From: Bradyrhizobium sp. BRP22
GTDB lineage: Bacteria > Pseudomonadota > Alphaproteobacteria > Rhizobiales > Xanthobacteraceae
DNA length: 64,000 nt
NCBI RefSeq assembly: GCF_020194175.1
Contig: NZ_JADYVX010000005.1
Coordinates: 248,001 to 312,000, forward strand
Direction of reading: 5' to 3'
A program made the translations under genes and the position numbers. Positions 25,713 through 34,295 of this stretch are shown piece after piece (the stretch's first letter is position 1; each line of letters starts with the position of its first letter). The notes beneath the pieces are model-generated. The model was not told where the DNA came from and did not search any database. It saw nothing but the letters and a program-made list of their open reading frames with translations.

Positions 25713-26998
25713 GCGCGGCGCTCACGAGCAACGGCCCCCGCTGCTTCTGCCGGGATTGCCTCGGCGATCTCGACTTCAAGGCCAGGCGGTGCAGCCATTG
25801 CGGCTCGCCGCGCCTGGTCCGCCATCACGCCCTGCCCCGGCTTGCGCTGGCCCATATCGATTGCGACGCCTTCTACGCCACCGTCGAGAAACGTGACAAT
25901 CCCGACCTCGCCGACAAGCCTGTCATCATCGGCGGCGGCAAGCGCGGCGTGGTCTCGGCTGCCTGCTATGTCGCACGAACGTTTGGCGTGCGCTCGGCGA
26001 TGCCGATGTTCAAGGCGCTGGCGCTGTGCCCGTCCGCGACCGTGATCCGGCCGGACATGGCGAAATATGTCCGCGTCGGCCGCGAGGTGCGCCACGCGAT
26101 GCAGGCGCTGACGCCGCTGGTCGAGCCGTTATCGATCGACGAGGCCTTCCTCGACCTCTCCGGGACCGAGCGCGTCCACGGCATGATCCCGGCGAAAGTG
26201 CTGGCGGGCTTCGCGCGCGACATCGAGCGCAATATCGGAATTACGGTGTCCGTCGGGCTGTCCTGCAACAAGTTCCTGGCCAAGATCGCGTCCGATCTCG
26301 ACAAGCCGCGCGGCTTTGCCACACTCGACCAGGACGAAGCGCGCGAGATGCTCGCGGAAAAGCCCGTTGGATTCATCTTCGGCGTCGGTCCCGCGACCCA
26401 GGAAAGGCTGATCCAGCGGGGCTTTCGCACCATCGCCGACCTGCAGCGCGCGGACGAGAACGACCTGATGAAACAGTTCGCGAGCGAAGGCCGAAGGCTG
26501 TGGCGGCTTGCGCGCGGCATCGACGATCGCCGGGTGGTGGCGGATCGCGGCGCCAAGACGATCTCCAGCGAGACCACGTTCGAGACCGACATCCGCGATT
26601 TCATCATACTGGAAAAGCTGTTGTGGAGACTGTCCGAAAAGGTCTCGGCGCGGCTGAAGAATGGCAAGGTCGCAGGTTCCACCATCACGCTGAAGCTGAA
26701 GACCGCCGATTTCCGGCCGCGGACCCGCTCGCAATCGATCGCGGCGCCGACGCAGCTTGCCGGAAAGATCTTTGCGGTCTCGCGCGAGATGCTGGCGAAG
26801 GAGACCGATGGCACCGCCTTCCGCCTGATGGGCGTTGGCGTCAGCGCACTGCGGCCGGGATCGGCGGCCGATGACACCGACATGCTCGACCGGCGCTCCG
26901 CCTACGCCGAGCGCGCGATGGACGGCCTGCGGAAGAAATTCGGAAACGCCGCGGTGATTAGGGGGATTGCGTATCAGGGACCCGAGAAGGCGGAATAG
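25709..26998 (+). CDS. dinB: DNA polymerase IV with N-terminal zinc-ribbon extension
   Basis: A Y-family polymerase of 429 residues from the GTG at 25709, which overlaps the DUF3572 stop as GTGA; an ATG at 25691 would add 6 residues. The first 30 residues hold four cysteines in two CxxC pairs (CFCRDCL and CSHCG), a zinc-ribbon-like extension absent from E. coli DinB. The palm follows: IDCDAFYATVE with the first metal aspartate, ACYVARTFGVRSAMP, and SIDEAFLD with the other acidic residues, then the little finger. It copies damaged DNA with low fidelity. No C-terminal beta-clamp motif could be fixed by eye. Confidence 0.93.
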   Translation: MSAALTSNGPRCFCRDCLGDLDFKARRCSHCGSPRLVRHHALPRLALAHIDCDAFYATVEKRDNPDLADKPVIIGGGKRGVVSAACYVARTFGVRSAMPMFKALALCPSATVIRPDMAKYVRVGREVRHAMQALTPLVEPLSIDEAFLDLSGTERVHGMIPAKVLAGFARDIERNIGITVSVGLSCNKFLAKIASDLDKPRGFATLDQDEAREMLAEKPVGFIFGVGPATQERLIQRGFRTIADLQRADENDLMKQFASEGRRLWRLARGIDDRRVVADRGAKTISSETTFETDIRDFIILEKLLWRLSEKVSARLKNGKVAGSTITLKLKTADFRPRTRSQSIAAPTQLAGKIFAVSREMLAKETDGTAFRLMGVGVSALRPGSAADDTDMLDRRSAYAERAMDGLRKKFGNAAVIRGIAYQGPEKAE

Positions 26999-27005
26999 CG
27001 TCCCC

Positions 27006-27113
27006 TACCCGTCGTGCCCCGCGAAGGCGGGGCATCCAATATGCGAGAGCGGCGGCAAGAATACAGACAAGCCGGTGATTGCTGGGTCGTCCGCCTTCGC
27101 GGACGATGACGGC
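27006..27113. repeat. Two-hairpin palindromic repeat (GGCGGGGCATCC type), copy B
   Basis: GCCCCGCGAAGGCGGGGC followed by ATCCAATA on the left; GTCGTCCGCCTTCGCGGACGATGAC on the right. Same design as 9966-10070. It lies between convergent dinB and the EipB gene. Confidence 0.75.
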
Positions 27114-27114
27114 A

Positions 27115-27978
27115 TCACTTACACGGCTTTGTATCTTTCACGTCGAACTTGCCCATCGCGCCAGATATCACGAAGTCATTATAATCCAGCACCAGCGCGC
27201 GGGAGACGCCGTTCTCGTAGAGCTCGAACGACATCGCATAAACGGGCGTCTGCTCACCTTCGTTGTTCTTGCCATCGCGGTCGTAGTAGCTCACCGTCAC
27301 CGGCCAGCGCGTCATCGACTTCATGGCGTCGTTCGCAGTCGAAGGGTCTGGTGACGTCGGCGCGCGGTCGCCCGGGATCGGCTGTCCGATCACCGAAAGC
27401 GTGTTGTAGACCTTTTCGCCATTGTCGGAGCCGTCATAAACGGAGAGCTCGAGCACGCTCTTGCCCTCGCGCGCGGCCGCGATGATGTGCTGGATCTGCT
27501 CGGTCGGGAATACGACGCTGCCTGCGAGTTCGAAGGTCTTCGCCACCGGCTGCTTCAGCTTGACCGTGATATGGTCGCCCACCCGCTCCGCCACGCCGTC
27601 GACCGGCGCGGACTCGCTGTCGTTCATCCGCGTATCGATCTTGAAGCGATAGCTCTTGCCGGCGCCGTCCTCCCAGGACGACGAGCGCAGATCGGAAAGC
27701 GTCACCTTGCCCTCGCCGCTGTCGAGCTCCGACACCTGGCGGAATTCGGAGGTATAGCCCTCGCAGGCACTGCCGGAGAAATTGTAGAGGATGCGCCCGC
27801 GCGCACTGCTGATCGCGTTGGAGCCGCGCGACTTCACCAGGTTGAGCTCGTAGAGCGCCTGATGCGACATAAACGGCACTGTTCCGGCCGTGGCCGCTCC
27901 GTTGGTGAATCCCGATCCTGCGGCTACGGCAACGGTCATCGCCAGAACGCGAGGCGGAATCCGGAACAGGCGGGCCAT
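27115..27978 (-). CDS. eipB: Envelope integrity protein EipB (DUF1849)
   Basis: A 287-residue secreted protein. The ATG at 27978 has AAGGG 6 bases upstream; the frame opens further up. A signal peptide (LAMTVAVAAGSGFTNGAATAG) is followed by the DUF1849 core: SHQALYELNL, ARGRILYNFSG, and two cysteines (SACEGYTSEF and the terminal TKPCK) that pair in Brucella EipB. EipB is a periplasmic beta-spiral protein needed for cell-envelope integrity, linked to lipoproteins such as TtpA. It is divergent from ridA. Confidence 0.88.
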   Translation of the reverse strand: MARLFRIPPRVLAMTVAVAAGSGFTNGAATAGTVPFMSHQALYELNLVKSRGSNAISSARGRILYNFSGSACEGYTSEFRQVSELDSGEGKVTLSDLRSSSWEDGAGKSYRFKIDTRMNDSESAPVDGVAERVGDHITVKLKQPVAKTFELAGSVVFPTEQIQHIIAAAREGKSVLELSVYDGSDNGEKVYNTLSVIGQPIPGDRAPTSPDPSTANDAMKSMTRWPVTVSYYDRDGKNNEGEQTPVYAMSFELYENGVSRALVLDYNDFVISGAMGKFDVKDTKPCK

Positions 27979-28213
27979 GTACATCCCTTTAGGAAGCGGA
28001 CGATTCGCCACAATAGTGACGGCTCTATTGCGCCGCAACTGGGGCAGTTTCACAAAAAGGTAACGCCGGAGCACATGAGTGACGCGTTTTCGGCATGTTT
28101 CTTCGAAGCTTACCCACAAAACCGCCATTCCTGATCGATCCCCGGCCGACTTGAAAGCGGCGGCACGATGCGCGAAACAGACCTGATTGGTCACTGAACC
28201 GGGACGGAAAAAC

Positions 28214-28681
28214 ATGGCAGGTACGGTCGAACAGAAACTGGCGGCACAGGGCATTACCCTGCCCGAGCCCGCCGCTCCCGTGGCGAACTATGTCGGCTTC
28301 GTTCGCACCGGCAATCTGCTGTTCGTCTCAGGCCAGATTTGCTTCGATGCCAACGGCAAGCTGATCGCCAAGGGCAAGCTCGGCGCCGGCGTCACCCTCG
28401 AGCAGGGCGCTGCGGCGGCGCGCGGCTGCGCCATCAACCTGTTTGCCCAGATCAAGGCCGCGCTCGGCGACCTCGACAAGGTGGCGCGGGTGGTGCGGCT
28501 CGGCGGCTTCATCAATTCGACGCCCGACTTCCTGGACGCCCCGAAGGTGCTGAACGGCGCCTCGGACCTGATGGTGCTGGCCTTCGGCGACAAGGGCCGG
28601 CACGCCCGCACCACCGTTGGCGTCGCTTCGCTACCCGCAGACGCCGCCGTGGAAGTCGAAGGACTGTTCGAGGTCACCTGA
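28214..28681 (+). CDS. RidA/YjgF-family protein
   Basis: A 155-residue RidA-fold protein from the ATG at 28214. Conserved stretches are GNLLFVSGQICFDANGK, ARGCAINLFAQIKAALGDLD, VVRLGGFINSTPDF and ARTTVGVASLP, the last carrying the arginine that binds substrate carboxylates in RidA. RidA deaminates reactive enamines formed by PLP enzymes. Members of this length with VSLP/VASLP are a large subgroup and may have other substrates. The GDPD gene begins 4 bases after its stop. Confidence 0.9.
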   Translation: MAGTVEQKLAAQGITLPEPAAPVANYVGFVRTGNLLFVSGQICFDANGKLIAKGKLGAGVTLEQGAAAARGCAINLFAQIKAALGDLDKVARVVRLGGFINSTPDFLDAPKVLNGASDLMVLAFGDKGRHARTTVGVASLPADAAVEVEGLFEVT

Positions 28682-28684
28682 GCG

Positions 28685-29437
28685 ATGCGGGCACCCGACT
28701 GGCTGACGGCGCGGCCGGTCGCCCATCGCGGCCTGCATGATGCCGCCCGCGGCATCATCGAGAACATGCCGGCTGCGGCGGAGGCGGCCATCGCGGGCAA
28801 TTTCACCATCGAGTGCGATATCCAGCTCACCGCCGACGGCGAGGCCATGGTGCATCACGACGATGCCCTCGGCCGCCTCACCGAGGGCTCGGGCGCCCTG
28901 CTCACCAAGACGGCGGCCGAATTGAAGTCTGTCAGGTTCAAGGACACCGACGAGCGCATGATGTCGCTTGGCGACCTCTGCGCGCTGGTGGCCGGCCGCG
29001 TGCCGCTGCTGGTCGAGGTGAAGAGCCATTTTGACGGCGACCGCAATCTGGTGAAGCGGATGGCCGAGGTGCTGGGCAGCTATTCCGGTCCCGTGGTCGG
29101 GATGTCCTTCGACCCCGACCAGGTGCTGGCGCTGCGCGAGGTCATCCCAAGACTTCATCGCGGCATCACCGCCCAGCGCACCTATGACGATCAGTATTGG
29201 GCCAAGCTGACGCCGGCGCAGCGCGACAGCATGCTGTATCTGCGCCACGGCTTTCGCACCGAGCCGCACTTCGTCGCCTACTGGGTCAACCAGTTGCCGG
29301 CGGCGGCACCGTGGATCGCCCGCAACCTGTTCGGCTGCCCGCTTCTGGCCTGGACCGTGCGCACGCCGGAGCAGCGCGCGAAAGCGGCGCGCTATGCCGA
29401 TCAGATGATCTTCGAAGGTTTCACACCGGGAACCTGA
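28685..29437 (+). CDS. Glycerophosphodiester phosphodiesterase
   Basis: A 250-residue GDPD-family TIM-barrel enzyme without signal peptide, so cytoplasmic like UgpQ. Motifs: AHRGLHD (His of the HR pair), IECDIQLTADG with the metal-binding Glu and Asp, VHHDDALGR, and LVEVKSH. It hydrolyses glycerophosphodiesters to glycerol-3-phosphate and an alcohol. It follows the RidA gene by 4 bases and may be co-transcribed with the next gene. Confidence 0.92.
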   Translation: MRAPDWLTARPVAHRGLHDAARGIIENMPAAAEAAIAGNFTIECDIQLTADGEAMVHHDDALGRLTEGSGALLTKTAAELKSVRFKDTDERMMSLGDLCALVAGRVPLLVEVKSHFDGDRNLVKRMAEVLGSYSGPVVGMSFDPDQVLALREVIPRLHRGITAQRTYDDQYWAKLTPAQRDSMLYLRHGFRTEPHFVAYWVNQLPAAAPWIARNLFGCPLLAWTVRTPEQRAKAARYADQMIFEGFTPGT

Positions 29438-29543
29438 GATGTGGCTGGCGGCCTTGAAGTCGGCATTGCGATGCACGATCTTTGCAAGGCGTTGGTCACC
29501 ATGGGCGATGGCCGCTCGCACAGGGGACCGGTTCAAATTCTCG

Positions 29544-30791
29544 ATGGCCTTATCTGAAATCACCCTCGAAGCCGTTCCGTCCGTCAGCGATATCAAGGCT
29601 GCCGACTGGGACGCTTGCGCCAATCCGACGCCCGATCCGGGCTCGCTCGACGCCCTCGACACGCTGGCTTTATCCAGTTCCGGAGGTCTCGCATGCATCC
29701 ACGCAAGACCCTCGTATAACCCCTTCGTTTCACATGCCTTTTTTTCAGCATTGGAGGCGTCGGGCTCGGCCGTCGCACGAACCGGCTGGGGGCCGAGGCA
29801 TCTTCTGGCCAAGCTGGACGACGAGATCGTCGGGATCGTCCCCTGCTACCTGAAATCCCACTCGCAGGGCGAATACGTCTTCGATCGCGGCTGGGCGGAC
29901 GCCTATGAGCGCGCCGGCGGCCGGTATTATCCGAAGCTCCAGGTGTCGGTGCCGTTCACGCCCGCCACCGGGCCGCGACTGCTAGTTCGGGGTGGCCTCC
30001 ACCGCGAGCAGATCAGGTCGGCGCTTGCCCATGGCCTGATGGCGCTGTGCGACGCGACCGACGCCTCATCAGTGCATGTGACGTTTGCCAGCGAGGCCGA
30101 AGCGAAGTTCCTGGGCGAGCACGATTTCCTGCAACGGACCGACCAGCAGTTCCACTGGCACAATGCCGGCTTCAAGACCTTCGACGATTTCCTCGCCACG
30201 CTGAATTCACGCCACCGCAAGGCGATCAAGCGCGAGCGGCGCGAGGCGCTTGCGGCCGGTATCACCATCCACTGGCTGACCGGCGACGAGATCACCGAGG
30301 AGGCGTGGGACGCGTTCTTCGAGTTCTACATGGAGACCGGCTCGCGCAAATGGGGCCGGCCGTACCTGAACCGGAAATTCTTCTCACTGATCGGCGAGAG
30401 CATGGCCAAGGACGTGCTGCTCGTGATGGCCAAGCGCCAGGGACGCTGGATCGCAGGCGCCATCAACTTCATCGGTTCGGACACGTTGTTCGGACGCAAC
30501 TGGGGCGCGATCGAGCACCATCCCTTCCTGCATTTCGAGGTCTGCTACTATCAGGCGATCGATTTCGCCATCCAGAACGGATTGAAGGTGGTCGAGGCGG
30601 GCGCGCAAGGAGAGCACAAGCTCGCGCGCGGATATCTGCCGCAGACGACCTACTCCGCCCATTACATCGCCGACCCGGGCCTGCGCCGGGCGATCGCCGA
30701 TTATCTCAAGCGCGAGCGCGCCTATGTCGCCGAGGTCGGCCGCGAACTCAGCGAGGCCGGCCCGTTCCGCAAGAGCGGCGACGAGGCCTGA
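29544..30791 (+). CDS. FemAB-like GNAT protein (DUF482 family)
   Basis: A 415-residue protein of the DUF482/peptidogalycan FemAB-like family. Signature stretches are RYYPKLQVSVPFTPATG, FHWHNAGFKTFDDFLATL, SRHRKAIKRERR, and a late VEAGAQGEHKLARGYLP. The family has the GNAT fold of Fem-type aminoacyl transferases; its true reaction is unknown. I took the ATG at 29544; the frame opens at 29439 but overlaps poorly with family starts and the ribosome site is weak at both. The segment at residues 32-52 (GSLDALDTLALSSSGGLAC) looks like an insertion near the N-terminus. Confidence 0.83.
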   Translation: MALSEITLEAVPSVSDIKAADWDACANPTPDPGSLDALDTLALSSSGGLACIHARPSYNPFVSHAFFSALEASGSAVARTGWGPRHLLAKLDDEIVGIVPCYLKSHSQGEYVFDRGWADAYERAGGRYYPKLQVSVPFTPATGPRLLVRGGLHREQIRSALAHGLMALCDATDASSVHVTFASEAEAKFLGEHDFLQRTDQQFHWHNAGFKTFDDFLATLNSRHRKAIKRERREALAAGITIHWLTGDEITEEAWDAFFEFYMETGSRKWGRPYLNRKFFSLIGESMAKDVLLVMAKRQGRWIAGAINFIGSDTLFGRNWGAIEHHPFLHFEVCYYQAIDFAIQNGLKVVEAGAQGEHKLARGYLPQTTYSAHYIADPGLRRAIADYLKRERAYVAEVGRELSEAGPFRKSGDEA

Positions 30792-30841
30792 GCTTTCTGC
30801 TAGGACCTGAACTAATTGAGACGCGATGAGGAGCCGACGCC

Positions 30842-31267
30842 ATGCCCGCCGCCTATGATCCCAACAACATCTTCGCCAAGATCCTGCGCGGTGAACTGCC
30901 CTGCCACAAGGTCTATGAAGACGAGCATGTGTTCGCCTTCCTCGACATCATGCCGCGCTCTCCCGGCCACACACTGGTGATCCCGAAGGCCCCCGCACGC
31001 AACATCTTCGACATCTCGCCCGACGACTACGCTCATGTCGCGCGCGCCTCGCACAAGATCGCCGCCGCGGCGATGAAGGCGTTCCAGGCCGACGGCATCA
31101 CCGTGCAGCAGTTCAACGAGCCCGCCGGCGGTCAGGTCGTCTTCCACCTCCATATGCACGTGATGCCGCGGCATGACGGGGTCGCGCTGCTGCCGCCGGC
31201 GAGCCGCAAGGAGGATGTGAAGGTGCTGGAGGACAATGCCACCAAGCTGATCGCCGCGCTGGGGTAA
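30842..31267 (+). CDS. HIT-family hydrolase
   Basis: A 141-residue HIT protein with the histidine triad at 102-106 (HLHMHVMPR). The N-terminal NNIFAKILRGELPCHKVYED is the usual HinT-like start. HIT proteins hydrolyse nucleotidyl-phosphoramidates or dinucleotide polyphosphates. Length and sequence are typical for the bacterial HinT branch. It lies 50 bases after the FemAB-like gene, possibly the last gene of the ridA-GDPD-FemAB-HIT run. Confidence 0.94.
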   Translation: MPAAYDPNNIFAKILRGELPCHKVYEDEHVFAFLDIMPRSPGHTLVIPKAPARNIFDISPDDYAHVARASHKIAAAAMKAFQADGITVQQFNEPAGGQVVFHLHMHVMPRHDGVALLPPASRKEDVKVLEDNATKLIAALG

Positions 31268-31285
31268 CGGCCACCACCTTCTCCT

Positions 31286-31390
31286 GTCATTCCGGGGCGC
31301 GCGAAGCGCGAGCCCGGAATCCCATCGGGCCGCATACGGCGCAGCGACATGGATTCCGGGCTCGATGCTGTCGCATCGCCCCGGAATGAC
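31286..31390. repeat. Palindromic repeat (GTCATTCCGGGGCG type)
   Basis: GTCATTCCGGGGCG (31286-31299) and CGCCCCGGAATGAC (31377-31390) are exact 14-base arms. Inside are further paired segments: GAGCCCGGAATCCCAT on the left and ATGGATTCCGGGCTC on the right. It sits between convergent hit and trmO genes. Confidence 0.8.
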
Positions 31391-31397
31391 GGAGGCG

Positions 31398-31889
31398 CTA
31401 CTCCATCTCGAAATCGCCCGGCTGCGGCGCCGCCAGCGGGGTGAATTCGCAGCGGTCGGGTTTGACGTCGAGCAGCGGCGTCTCGTCGAGGCAATCCAGT
31501 CCGCGCACCAGGATGACGTTGCCCTCGATCCCGACCAGCTTCACGATCGAGGACGCGATCGGGTTGGGCCGCACCGGGGAGCGCAGCGAGAAGGCGCCGC
31601 GGGTCTTTCCGTTGCTCTTCGGGCTCTGCAGCACGAGGTCGCGTCGCGACTGGTGCAGCCAGTAGAGCACCTCGAGATTCGCATAGAAGTCGACGCCCTT
31701 GATGGCGGGCACCCATGGCTCGAAAATCTCCAGACGGCAGACCGGGCCATCCTGGCGTCCCTGCCGCGGTGTCATCAGCCGCGACGTCCAGGGCGTGCGG
31801 ATGCGGCCGATGAAGACGAGGCCGGCATCCTCCGCCGGCGGCATCTCGACCGCGACTTCTCCCGGGCGTATTTCACCTTTTCGAACCAT
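31398..31889 (-). CDS. trmO: tRNA m6t6A methyltransferase TrmO/TsaA
   Basis: A 163-residue TsaA-like beta-barrel protein. FIGRIRTPWTSR, CRLEIFEPWVPAIKGVDFY, LEVLYWLHQSRRD and FSLRSPVRPNPIA are the family motifs that bind S-adenosylmethionine. TrmO adds the N6-methyl group to t6A at position 37 of threonine tRNA. The ATG at 31889 gives normal family length. It lies downstream of azlCD on the same strand. Confidence 0.9.
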   Translation of the reverse strand: MVRKGEIRPGEVAVEMPPAEDAGLVFIGRIRTPWTSRLMTPRQGRQDGPVCRLEIFEPWVPAIKGVDFYANLEVLYWLHQSRRDLVLQSPKSNGKTRGAFSLRSPVRPNPIASSIVKLVGIEGNVILVRGLDCLDETPLLDVKPDRCEFTPLAAPQPGDFEME

Positions 31890-31949
31890 GTCTCAATCCA
31901 GGGATAGCTGCTTTGGTGCCGACAGTAACGGATTGCGCACGGGCTGCAA

Positions 31950-32294
31950 TCAGCCGAACCACCATTGGCCGCCGACCAGGATCACTTCGCCGACGGCGAC
32001 GCCGGCGAAGATCGATTTCCGTGACAGCATGAAAGCGATAAAGCCCGCGGCCACCGCGCCATAGCGCAACACGCCCGGAACGCTTGCGAGCGCGCCCGGC
32101 GGCTGCACCACGATCTGCGCGATCACTCCGGCCAGGATCGCGGTCGCGACCGCCCTCACCCACACCAGAAGCTCCGAGCTCTCGTCGAGCCCGCCGCCGA
32201 ACCACAGGCCCAGCATGCGCCAGATCTGGTTCGGAATGACGCCGGCCACGAAGAGCACCACGAGCGCGTGCCAGTCGCCGATGAAGGTGCTCAT
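31950..32294 (-). CDS. azlD: AzlD-family branched-chain amino acid export subunit
   Basis: A 114-residue protein with four hydrophobic helices, beginning MSTFIGDWHALVVLFVAGVI and containing AVATAILAGVIAQIVV. Position and size match AzlD, the small partner of AzlC. The frame is open much further upstream, but the ATG at 32294 overlaps the azlC stop as ATGA, the classic coupling for this pair. Confidence 0.85.
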   Translation of the reverse strand: MSTFIGDWHALVVLFVAGVIPNQIWRMLGLWFGGGLDESSELLVWVRAVATAILAGVIAQIVVQPPGALASVPGVLRYGAVAAGFIAFMLSRKSIFAGVAVGEVILVGGQWWFG

Positions 32295-33034
32295 GCGATC
32301 GCCTTTGCCCTGAGCCGATGCACGCCATAGGCGATGCTGCCGGCGACGACGCCACTGACCAAAATGTCCAGTCCGCTGTCCAGCAGCGTCGCAACCGGAT
32401 AGAGCGCCAGTCCCAGCGCCAGCGCGACGCCGTCGGCAAGCTCTCGACAATTGCGTGCGGTGGAGAACAGGAACGCGAGCGGCGTCAGCATCAGGATCGC
32501 GGCGGCAAAGAGCTGGGAAAGATTGGCGGCCAGCAGATAGCCGACGGTGTTGGCCACGACGGAGAGGAAGACCAACCCGCAGCCGAGCCCTTGAATGAAG
32601 GCGATGCGCCGCTCCCGCGGCACCTGCGGCAGAAAGCGATGGCATTCGACCCACAACGTGACCGCGGTGAGGTGCGCGACCAAAATGAGATGCCGCCGCT
32701 TGGTCTGTGGCGTGCGCATCATCGGCAGCACCGACACCACCATTGGAAACAGGCGGATGGCGCTGACGGTCACCGCGATCGCGGATTGCAGGATGGTCGC
32801 ACCCGAGCCGAGCGTCGACACCAGAATGATTTGCGCCGGTCCAGCCCAGACGAACACGGTGCTCGCCAATGTCCAGGCCAGCGAGAATCCTGTGTCGTGC
32901 GCGAGCGCGCCGATGCCGAGATAGGTCGCAAACAGCACCAGCGCCAGGATGGTGGAGCCGACCGACCGCACGCCCCAAAAGAAGGCGCGGAAGGAGGTTT
33001 GCCATTGCGGAGAATCGAGCGGAGGAAGCGCCAC
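32291..33034 (-). CDS. azlC: AzlC-family branched-chain amino acid export subunit
   Basis: A 247-residue membrane protein with about seven helices. AzlC motifs include GALAHDTGFSLAWTLASTVF, VWAGPAQIILVSTL and AIRLFPMVVSVLPM. With AzlD it forms an exporter of branched-chain amino acids (or analogues). Both subunits overlap by 4 bases, and TrmO follows. No Lrp-type regulator is adjacent. Confidence 0.88.
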   Translation of the reverse strand: MALPPLDSPQWQTSFRAFFWGVRSVGSTILALVLFATYLGIGALAHDTGFSLAWTLASTVFVWAGPAQIILVSTLGSGATILQSAIAVTVSAIRLFPMVVSVLPMMRTPQTKRRHLILVAHLTAVTLWVECHRFLPQVPRERRIAFIQGLGCGLVFLSVVANTVGYLLAANLSQLFAAAILMLTPLAFLFSTARNCRELADGVALALGLALYPVATLLDSGLDILVSGVVAGSIAYGVHRLRAKAIA

Positions 33035-33130
33035 GGGAGACCGGTCACGGGTTGGATGGTGGCGGCATAGGGCTGACGAAGGCCGGCCACGTCAAGCAAG
33101 GCGGCTTCAGAGCTGTCATGCAACGACAGT

Positions 33131-33247
33131 TTGTCGTCCCGGAACGCCCGGACCCATAACCACAGGGAGTAGTTGTTCGGCAAAGGCGTCGACCAGATCA
33201 CCTCACGGATAGATTCCGCGGTATGGGTCTCAAGGCCGGGACGACAG
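33131..33247. repeat. Palindromic repeat (TGTCGTCCCGG type)
   Basis: TGTCGTCCCGG (33132-33142) and CCGGGACGACA (33236-33246) are exact arms. The centre has GGACCCATAACCACAGGGAG and GCGGTATGGGTC, the ends of a pattern I recall as multicopy in Bradyrhizobium. It lies upstream of azlC and downstream of the lytic transglycosylase gene. Confidence 0.75.
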
Positions 33248-33261
33248 CGACGGCTATCTGC

Positions 33262-34212
33262 TCACACCCTGTTCCGTAGCACAAAGCAGGCGCCCCCGGC
33301 TTTGCGGATGCGGCTGCAGAGATTGTCGGCCTCGGGCCGCGTGTCGGTGCCGATGCGCACCTGGTAGAAGGTGGCCGTGCCGCGCGTGCGCAAGCGCGAG
33401 CTGAGCAGGCTCGGGTCCTGATCGCCGATCACGCTGCTCAGGCTCTTCATCGCACGCGCATACATCGCCAGCGCCTTGTCGCGATTGAAGCCCGCCGCAA
33501 GCTGCACGCCCCAGACCTTCGCCGCGGCCAGTGTTACGTGCTGCTCGAGCCCGGCGACGAACGGGTTCGGCGCACGCTTCAGGAGCGCCATCAATTCGCG
33601 GCAGCTCGAGGTCGGCGGACGCGCAGGCATCTTGCCGCCGCGGCCCGCCCCCGCCCATTCGTCCACACTGGAGCCGGTGATCGCGTACACATAGTTGCGC
33701 GTCTCCTGCGGCATGTAGCCGGAGCCGGCGAGCCAGTCCTGCACGCGGCGCGGGCCGGCATTGTAGGCCGCGGCGGCAAGGCCGAGATTGCCGAACTGAC
33801 CGCGAAGCTCGCTGAGGAATTCGGCCGACTTCGGCAGTGCCTGCACAGGATTGAAAGGATCGAGCAGGCCGCGCTCGCTCGCCGTGCCCGGCATGAATTG
33901 CGCGATGCCCTGCGCGCGCTGGCCGTTCCGCGTCATTGGGCCCACCGCATCGGGCTGAAACCGGCTCTCCTGCCAGATCACGCGGGCAAAGAATTCGAGC
34001 GGCAGATCGTTCGCTCGCGCGGCAGATTCGATCATCAGGCACATCGCCTCCCGCGCCTCGCTTTCGCGCGCGGTCTCAGGCAGCTTTTCCGGGGGCTGCG
34101 CAAGTTCCTCGACGCTCGGATGCACGACCCGGCTGACAGGCTCTTCGGCCGAGGCCGGTGCCAGCCACAGCAGAATTGCGAGAGCAGCGCTGAAACGTGG
34201 GACTATCGGCAT
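33262..34212 (-). CDS. Lytic transglycosylase with SPOR-like C-terminus
   Basis: A 316-residue secreted protein. Signal peptide: FSAALAILLWLAPASA. The SLT domain has the catalytic glutamate in FARVIWQESRFQPDAVG, then GIAQFMPGTA and LAAAAYNAGPRRVQDWL. The last 40 residues (FYQVRIGTDTRPEADNLC then SRIRKAGGACFVLRN) look like a short SPOR-like repeat that could bind denuded glycan strands. It cleaves peptidoglycan between MurNAc and GlcNAc in the periplasm. Monocistronic by spacing. Confidence 0.9.
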   Translation of the reverse strand: MPIVPRFSAALAILLWLAPASAEEPVSRVVHPSVEELAQPPEKLPETARESEAREAMCLMIESAARANDLPLEFFARVIWQESRFQPDAVGPMTRNGQRAQGIAQFMPGTASERGLLDPFNPVQALPKSAEFLSELRGQFGNLGLAAAAYNAGPRRVQDWLAGSGYMPQETRNYVYAITGSSVDEWAGAGRGGKMPARPPTSSCRELMALLKRAPNPFVAGLEQHVTLAAAKVWGVQLAAGFNRDKALAMYARAMKSLSSVIGDQDPSLLSSRLRTRGTATFYQVRIGTDTRPEADNLCSRIRKAGGACFVLRNRV

Positions 34213-34295
34213 TATCCTGGGTCAGATAAATCAGTCCTTGACTTGGCCTGCGGGCCAACTAGCAACTCGGGCATTATCAACGCGCCAGGGCCGAA

